From Palsa-883 sp963826975 (GTDB lineage Bacteria > Pseudomonadota > Alphaproteobacteria > Acetobacterales > Acetobacteraceae): DNA of 64,000 bases. Below are positions 58,715 to 64,000 of the stretch, piece by piece (position 1 is the first letter of the stretch; every line of letters begins with the position of its first letter). Below the pieces are notes generated by a model, which saw nothing but the letters and a program-made list of their open reading frames with translations, made no database searches and was not told the DNA's origin. Where the stretch lies: assembly GCA_963826975.1 (NCBI GenBank), contig CAWGZJ010000007.1, positions 62,001-126,000 on the forward strand, written 5' to 3'. Position numbers and translations under genes: made by a program.

Positions 58715-60352
58715 ATGAACGACGTTTCGCATCGCCGAACAGGCACAGTTGACACGACAACCGAACTCGACGCTCTCGTCATTGGCGCAGGCTTCGCAGG
58801 GCTCTACCAGTTGCTCTGCCTTCGAGACCGCCTCGGTCTGTCCGTCAGGGCGCTGGAAGCAGGCGGCGGAGTTGGCGGCACCTGGTATTGGAATCGCTAT
58901 CCTGGCGCGCGATGCGATTCCGAGAGCCACGTCTATTGGTACACATTTTCCTCCGAGCTGATGCGGGAGTGGGAGTGGTCCGAGCGCTATCCCGGCCAAG
59001 CTGAAATATTACGATATCTGAACGTCGTCGCCGACAAGTTTGACCTGAAGCGCGACATTCAGTTCAACAGCCGGGTGACGTCCGCGCAGTACGACGAGGC
59101 GGCCAACCGCTGGCGCGTGCGCACCGAACACGGCGAGACATTCATCGTGAGGTTTCTCGTCACGGCCGTCGGCTGCCTTTCTACCGCGAACGTACCCAGG
59201 ATTCCTGGCCTGCAGGATTTCAAGGGTGACTGGTACCACACCGGCCAGTGGCCGCACGGCGGCGTGGATTTCACCGGCAAGCGTGTCGGCATGATCGGCA
59301 CCGGGTCAACCGGGATTCAGGCCGCGCCGGTGATTGCCGCGCAGGCCCGGCATCTGACGGTATTTCAGCGTACCGCGAACTATTCGGTGCCCGCACGCAA
59401 CGTGCCGTTGACGCCGGAGTTCAAGCAATACATCAAGCAGAATGCACCGGAAATACGTGCGACGACGCATCAAACCTACAATGGGATGGCGTTCAAGGTC
59501 GAGGATCGCAAAGCGGTCGAAACGTCGCCGGCGGAGCGCGAGACGATCTACGAGGCGGCGTGGCAGCGCGGTGGGTTGCAGTTCCGTGCGGTATTCCAGG
59601 ACATGCTGGTCAGCAAGGAGGCGAACGACACGGCGGCGGATTTCATCAAGCGCAAGATCCGCTCGATCGTGAAGGATCCCAGGACCGCTGCGATCCTGTC
59701 GGACATCGACCACCCCTATGCGGCCAAGCGTCCGCCGATCGATACCGATTATTTCGAGACCTACAATCGACCCAACGTCTCGTTGGTCGACGTGAAAGCC
59801 GCACCCATCCTGCGGATTTCGGAGGCGGGGATTTGCACGGCTGAGACCGAGTATCCCGTGGACGTCATCGTCTTCGCGACCGGCTTCGACGCGATGACCG
59901 GTCCGCTGCTGCGCATGAACATTCGCGGGCGGCACGGCGCCGCCCTGAAGGATGTGTGGGAAGCAGGGCCGCGCAACTACCTGGGCCTGCAGGTCGCCGG
60001 TTTCCCGAACTTGTTCACCATCACAGGCCCTGGCAGCCCGTCGGTTCTATGCAACATGCCGGTGGCAATCGAGCAGCACGCCGATTGGATTACCGATTGC
60101 ATTGATCACATGCGTACAAAGGGGCTGGAACGGATCGAGGCGCTGCCCCAGGCGGTTGAGAAATGGGTGGCCGAGGTCAATGAGGTCGCCAGCCGAACGC
60201 TGCTGCCGATGGCAAAGCATTCCTGGTACCTCGGGGCCAATATCCCGGGCAAGCCCCGCGTGTTCATGCCATACGCAGGCGGAATGGTCCGGTACCGTGA
60301 GATTTGCCAGGACGTGGCTGCGCGGGACTACGAAGGCTTCGCTTTGTCATAG
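58715..60352 (+). CDS. Flavin-containing Baeyer-Villiger-type monooxygenase
   Basis: A 545-residue FAD/NADPH enzyme that inserts oxygen next to a ketone. FAD loop VIGAGFAGLY (22-31), then the Baeyer-Villiger fingerprint FKGDWYHTGQWP (169-180), then the NADPH loop MIGTGSTGIQ (194-203), and VFATGFDAMTG. Also WNRYPGARCDSESH, typical of cyclohexanone monooxygenase relatives. ATG 58715 follows AGAGAGG. It stands alone on the plus strand and converges on the ABC transporter operon. The substrate is unknown. Confidence 0.92.
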   Translation: MNDVSHRRTGTVDTTTELDALVIGAGFAGLYQLLCLRDRLGLSVRALEAGGGVGGTWYWNRYPGARCDSESHVYWYTFSSELMREWEWSERYPGQAEILRYLNVVADKFDLKRDIQFNSRVTSAQYDEAANRWRVRTEHGETFIVRFLVTAVGCLSTANVPRIPGLQDFKGDWYHTGQWPHGGVDFTGKRVGMIGTGSTGIQAAPVIAAQARHLTVFQRTANYSVPARNVPLTPEFKQYIKQNAPEIRATTHQTYNGMAFKVEDRKAVETSPAERETIYEAAWQRGGLQFRAVFQDMLVSKEANDTAADFIKRKIRSIVKDPRTAAILSDIDHPYAAKRPPIDTDYFETYNRPNVSLVDVKAAPILRISEAGICTAETEYPVDVIVFATGFDAMTGPLLRMNIRGRHGAALKDVWEAGPRNYLGLQVAGFPNLFTITGPGSPSVLCNMPVAIEQHADWITDCIDHMRTKGLERIEALPQAVEKWVAEVNEVASRTLLPMAKHSWYLGANIPGKPRVFMPYAGGMVRYREICQDVAARDYEGFALS

Positions 60353-60418
60353 CCCAGGGGAAGGCGCGGCCGGCGAAAGTCGAGCGCGCGAAGATGAGTA
60401 GCGCAATTCCGGATCACA

Positions 60419-61296
60419 TCATGGGATGGGCGTGAACTTCAGGTCCTTGAGGGGCACAACCTTGTCTGTGACGCACCATCTTGAATTCGGTATTTGGACC
60501 CAGCCATTTGTCCCACAGTTGATTGATCTCACCGGCACTGTCCATCGCCAGCAGCGTTTCGTTGATCTTGGCGAGCAGCGCCGGCTCGTCCTGTCTTCAT
60601 CCCCACGCAGATCGGCTCCAAGAGCATCGGGTCCTGGATCATCTTGAGCGCGACGCCATGGGTCTGGGACTCGCTGACCAGCTTTGTAATAGTCATCGTG
60701 TTGGCAACCATGCCGGCGGCCTTGTTCTGCTCGACGGCCATGAAAACCGAGCCGGTATCCTGGAACGTCAGCGGATCCGAGCCATTGAGCTTGACGGCAA
60801 GTTCGGAAGTCGAACCCTTGGCGGCGGCCAAACGCTTGGCCTTGAACTCGGCCGGAGTGGTGCCGGGATCACTTGCCCTGACCGCAAGCATCTCCTTGGC
60901 GATGTAATAGGGGTCGCTGAACTGGATCTGCTCGGCGCGGCCCAGAGTATATGCCAGATTGGCGATCGTGACATCGACCCGCCCGAGTTTGACCTCGGGG
61001 ACGCGGCCTTCGACCGACAGCGGCGTGATCTTGGGCGTCACACTCAGCCGCTTGGCGATTGCCGTACACAGATCAACGTCGAAGCCGACCATTTCGCGCG
61101 TCTTCGGGTCGGGCGCGGCAAAGGGCGGGACATCGGCGAAGGTGCCGCAACGCAATTCCTTGCGCTGCAGGATATCCTGCAACTGATCGGCCCGGGCGGG
61201 CATCGACAATATGGTCATCGACAAGATGGGCATGCCCAAGACGGCGAGTGCAGCCGCCGCAACGGCCAGTCGGCGAGCGAGTTTTCTAAAGGCCAC
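60419..61296 (-). pseudogene. Polar amino-acid-type ABC substrate-binding protein with two frameshifts
   Basis: The gene starts at GTG 61296 with GGAG 8 nt upstream (VAFRKLARRL, signal peptide to PARA). It reads well as a periplasmic binding protein: CGTFADVPPFAAPD, MVGFDVDLCTAIAKRL, ANLAYTLGRAEQIQFSDPYY. Near 60592, after CVGMKT, the good frame shifts to DEPALLAKINETLLAMD and EINQLWDKWLGPNTEFKM. Near 60467 it shifts again to TDKVVPLKDLKFTPIP and TGA at 60419-60421. Each shift fits one added base. Without them it would be about 290 residues. LGMPILSMTILSM in the signal comes from a 15-bp duplication (61201-61230). Confidence 0.75.
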
Positions 61297-61350
61297 GATG
61301 GGTCTCCACTGATGGATGAGCCGCAAGTGATGGTTGAACGGCACGGAACG

Positions 61351-62085
61351 TTATCGGGACCGCAGGTCCGACAGGAACCTCTGGGCGCGCGGATGGCTCG
61401 GAGCGCCGAAGAAAGCGTCTGGCGGCGCGGTCTCCAGGATCTGGCCCGCATCCATGAACCAGACGCGATCGGCGACATCGCGCGCGAAGTTCATTTCGTG
61501 AGTCACGCACATCATGGTCATGCCATCATTAGCCAGACCACGCATGACGCTGAGAACCTCGCCGACCATCTCGGGGTCGAGCGCGCTGGTCGGCTCATCG
61601 AACAGCATAACCGGCGGCTCCATGGCGAGCGCCCGGGCGATCGCGACCCGCTGCTGCTGTCCGCCGGACAGTTGCGCCGGATAAGACTGGGCGCGGCTGG
61701 CAAGCCCCACCCGTTCCAACAGCGCCATCGCCCGATCGCGTGCCTCCGCGCGTCCAATGCCGTTTACCCGATGCGGCGACAGCACGACGTTGTCGAGCGC
61801 CGAAAGATGCGGGAACAGATTGAAGCTCTGGAACACGAAGCCGATATGGCTCCGCAGCCTGTTGAGTTGCGCGCCGCTCATCTTCGCGTGGGCGTTCTGG
61901 CCGTTGAACAACACCTCGCCCGACTGAATTTCCTCAAGTCGGTTGACGGTGCGGATCAATGTGGACTTACCCGAACCCGAAGGGCCGCAGACAACGACGA
62001 CCTCGCCCTTGCTGACCTCGGCGTTAATGTCCGTTAGCGCGCGATAGGCGCCGTACCATTTGTTGACATTACAGAACCGTATCAC
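61351..62085 (-). CDS. ABC transporter ATP-binding protein, polar amino-acid type
   Basis: A 244-residue ATPase of the GlnQ/HisP group. Walker A GPSGSGKST (about 34-42), Q-loop FVFQSFNLFPHL, signature LSGGQQQRVAIARAL (about 139), Walker B LFDEPTSALDP (about 160) and H-loop CVTHEM are all present. GTG 62085 follows GAGGTG. It powers uptake through the two permeases upstream in the operon. Ligand probably an amino acid or relative. Confidence 0.94.
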   Translation of the reverse strand: MIRFCNVNKWYGAYRALTDINAEVSKGEVVVVCGPSGSGKSTLIRTVNRLEEIQSGEVLFNGQNAHAKMSGAQLNRLRSHIGFVFQSFNLFPHLSALDNVVLSPHRVNGIGRAEARDRAMALLERVGLASRAQSYPAQLSGGQQQRVAIARALAMEPPVMLFDEPTSALDPEMVGEVLSVMRGLANDGMTMMCVTHEMNFARDVADRVWFMDAGQILETAPPDAFFGAPSHPRAQRFLSDLRSR

Positions 62086-62098
62086 GCGCGCACCTCGC

Positions 62099-62821
62099 TC
62101 ATGACATCGCTACCACCAATACCGGGCCGGCGCGCCTTGTGGCGATGCCGCGTTCCAGGACGGACGTGAGCCAGGTCAGGCTGAAGCAGATGACGTAGTA
62201 TGTAAGGGCGAGAATCAGGAAGACTTCGAACGGTTTGGTCAGCAGTTGGTTATTGATCTGATTGGCCGCAAACGTCAGTTCCGGCACGTTGATCACATAA
62301 CCCAAAGTCGTATCTTTTATGGTAGATACGAATTGGCTGAGGATGCTCGGCAGCATGTTGTAAAGCGCCTGCGGCAGAATCACGAACCAAATGGCGCGCG
62401 GATAACTGTGGCCAAGGGCGCGGGCGGCGTCCATCTGCCCTGCCGGCAATGCCTCGATGCCGGCACGGACCACCTCGCTGAGGAACGCACCTTCGTAGAG
62501 CACAAGAGTGCACAGCATTGTCGTGAAGCCCGGAATGCTGGTGCCGATCAGCAGCGGAAGCAGGAAATATACCCAGAAGATGATCATCAGCAGCGGTACG
62601 CCGCGCACGCCATAGACCAGCACTGTCGCCGGAATCCGCAACACCCGCTGGTGGGAAAGTCGTGCCAGCGCCACCAGCACGCTCAGTGGAAACGCCAGCG
62701 CAATACCGAGCACGGACAAAATGAGTGTCGCCGCGAGGCCGCCCAGAGGTCCGTTCGGATACTGGCCAATCAGCAGCAGCAGCCAGTTATCCCGGACGAT
62801 CGCGATGGCGTCGCCGAGCAT
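62099..62821 (-). CDS. ABC transporter permease, polar amino-acid type (second)
   Basis: A 240-residue inner-membrane protein with about five helices and the coupling EAA loop GIEALPAGQMDAARALGHSY (about 140-160), followed by ILPQALYNMLPSILSQF. It forms a heterodimer with the permease encoded 3 bp upstream. ATG 62821 opens MLGDAIAIVRDNW. Its stop is 13 bp before the ATPase start. Confidence 0.93.
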   Translation of the reverse strand: MLGDAIAIVRDNWLLLLIGQYPNGPLGGLAATLILSVLGIALAFPLSVLVALARLSHQRVLRIPATVLVYGVRGVPLLMIIFWVYFLLPLLIGTSIPGFTTMLCTLVLYEGAFLSEVVRAGIEALPAGQMDAARALGHSYPRAIWFVILPQALYNMLPSILSQFVSTIKDTTLGYVINVPELTFAANQINNQLLTKPFEVFLILALTYYVICFSLTWLTSVLERGIATRRAGPVLVVAMS

Positions 62822-62824
62822 CTC

Positions 62825-63526
62825 TCAGCGCGCCCCAGCGAGATTGGCACGCCGGCTTAGTTGCGCACCCACCGCCATGATGAGCAGTGAACAGACGAGG
62901 TAGAGGATGGTCGCCAGCAGGTAGGTTTCGAAGGTACGAAAACTCTCATTCTCGACCTCCCTCACCGCACCGGTCAGTTCCACGACGCCGATGGCCATTG
63001 CCAGGCTGCTGTTCTTGAACAGCGATACCGTGTGGTTCACCAGCGCCGGCATCGAGTTGCGCAGTGCCTGCGGCATCAGTACGAAACGCATGGCGCCGAT
63101 ATAACCGTGCCCTAGCGCCCGCGCCGCCTCCGCCTGTCCCCGCCCAACTGTGCGTATGCCCGAGCGCAAATCCTCGCTGAAATACGCCGCCTGGCACAAA
63201 CCGAGCGCGATGATCGCGAAGATTACCTCGCCATGGTGTTCCCCCAGCCAGCCCTGCAGGCCATTTGGAAGCAGGCTCGAAATGCCGAAATACCACAGCA
63301 TCAACTGCACGAGCGTGGGGACGTTGCGGTGATAGGAGATGTAGGCCGCGACAGCGCCGTCGGCCACCCGGCTCGGCGTCAATCGGACAAGAAGCAGCGC
63401 GATGCCCAGGGCCATCGCCAGCAGCCAGGACCCAACGGCGACAATCACGGTCATCGCCATGCCCTCGGCGAGCATGGCACGAAACTCCGGGTTCAGCAGG
63501 ATCGCCGCAAGGTCAAAGCCCTTCAT
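62825..63526 (-). CDS. ABC transporter permease, polar amino-acid type (first)
   Basis: A 233-residue inner-membrane protein of the HisMQ/GltJ group with about five helices and the EAA loop GIRTVGRGQAEAARALGHGY (about 125-145), then FVLMPQALRNSMPALVN. ATG 63526 (MKGFDLAAILLNPEF) is the usual start; a frame 76 codons longer overlaps the SDR gene and is discarded. It is the first transporter gene of the operon after the SDR. Confidence 0.92.
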   Translation of the reverse strand: MKGFDLAAILLNPEFRAMLAEGMAMTVIVAVGSWLLAMALGIALLLVRLTPSRVADGAVAAYISYHRNVPTLVQLMLWYFGISSLLPNGLQGWLGEHHGEVIFAIIALGLCQAAYFSEDLRSGIRTVGRGQAEAARALGHGYIGAMRFVLMPQALRNSMPALVNHTVSLFKNSSLAMAIGVVELTGAVREVENESFRTFETYLLATILYLVCSLLIMAVGAQLSRRANLAGAR

Positions 63527-63542
63527 GGCGTTGCCCGAACGG

Positions 63543-64000
63543 TCATGTCGTATCCGGCAACGAGATATCGCCCGGGCGGGCGGTCGACAAACCGCCAGGC
63601 ACTTGCAACGTCGGCGTGATCTCCATGTGGCCGATATTGACCGCGACAGGGGCCGCGATCGCGAAAGCAATCGCATCGGCGATATCCGCTGCCTCCGGCA
63701 GCTCGAAGCCGCGGACGAACCGCTCGTAAGTCTCGGGGGAATCGCCGTGCACATGGGCGAAGATGTCGGTGGCGACCCGCCCGGGACAGATTTCGGTCAC
63801 CCGCACGCGGCGCCCGAACGCATCGATCCGCAACTGGCGCGACAGCATGCTGATCGCGGCTTTGGTGGCGTGGTAGGTGGAGTTGCCACCAAAGTTATAG
63901 GCGCCCGCGATCGAACTGATATTGATGACGTGGCCGCGGTCGCGCGACACCATGCCCGGTACCACGAGCCGGCAGAGATGCAGCACCGCGCGCAGATTGA
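63543..64000 (-). CDS. Short-chain dehydrogenase/reductase, C-terminal part (partial)
   Basis: The gene runs off the right edge; about 152 residues are visible. The frame at the edge reads NLRAVLHLCRLVVPGM, matching the SDR helix after the NNAG motif. The catalytic Ser is in VINISSIAG and the Tyr and Lys in TYHATKAAISM, so an active enzyme is expected. The next box, EICPGRVATDIFAHV, is also standard. It lies 16 bp upstream of the ABC permease gene, so it is probably the first visible gene of that operon. The cofactor-binding N-terminus is outside. Confidence 0.88.
   Translation of the reverse strand, partial: NLRAVLHLCRLVVPGMVSRDRGHVINISSIAGAYNFGGNSTYHATKAAISMLSRQLRIDAFGRRVRVTEICPGRVATDIFAHVHGDSPETYERFVRGFELPEAADIADAIAFAIAAPVAVNIGHMEITPTLQVPGGLSTARPGDISLPDTT

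Noticed and set aside
1..64000. CRISPR arrays, tRNA and rRNA genes
   Set aside because: No regularly spaced direct repeats of CRISPR type, no cloverleaf with a CCA-type end and no rRNA-like conserved blocks were recognised by eye.

Overview
The window is a GC-rich chromosomal segment of an alphaproteobacterium, most likely from the Rhodospirillales/Acetobacteraceae. The base is a fabD-fabG-acpP-fabF-mltG block, UPF0262 and DUF983 genes typical of Alphaproteobacteria, a MotA/MotB-like pair of the type seen in Acetobacteraceae, and many TRAP and polar amino-acid ABC genes. This placement rests on gene content and protein style, not on a marker search. No rRNA, tRNA or CRISPR array was seen.

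Layout. 1-9.4 kb: the 3' end of serS, an unknown gene, a Phd/PemK toxin-antitoxin pair with a relic copy of its own junction, a MORN-repeat secreted protein, a small HExxH protein, cysK, a decayed integrase mini-operon, a GGDEF-EAL protein and a glutathione S-transferase. 9.4-12.4 kb: an unexplained three-gene cassette (765-aa Cys-rich protein, DUF1360 protein, 78-aa CCG protein). 12.6-20.2 kb: GNAT, TauD-like dioxygenase, a MotA/MotB/OmpA-like operon whose MotA-like gene is frameshifted, DUF2889, and a collapsed GxxExxY element. 20.2-25.8 kb: a class II amidotransferase and the fatty-acid synthesis block. 25.9-37.9 kb: membrane protein (frameshifted), G1-type peptidase plus PAP2/haloperoxidase pair, adenylate cyclase-TPR protein, MFS transporter, DUF2272 lipoprotein, mtnA, UPF0262, DUF983, a racemase and two tiny paralogues. 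38.4-44.8 kb: an ATP-grasp/alpha-E pair, a membrane protein plus pYEATS-like pair, an NHL protein and an IS4-family element. 45-50.9 kb: a five-gene catabolic operon (Gfo/Idh, AtuA, AtuA C-terminal partner, TRAP DctP, fused TRAP DctQM). 51-64 kb: an IS5 relic, two secreted proteins, a 1690-aa kinase-ATPase-GAF-GGDEF hybrid, a Baeyer-Villiger-type monooxygenase, an amino-acid-type ABC transporter with a doubly frameshifted binding protein, and a partial SDR.

Three features of the DNA itself stand out. First, a dispersed palindromic repeat family occupies at least eight intergenic sites, one of them split by the IS4 element. Second, other imperfect-hairpin repeat families sit next to fabG, the DUF2889 gene, the MFS gene and the ATP-grasp gene. 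Third, unrelated short tandem repeats, very often with a 15-bp period, are scattered through linkers, protein tails and gene edges. Several genes carry single-base frameshifts, which may be real decay or consensus errors.
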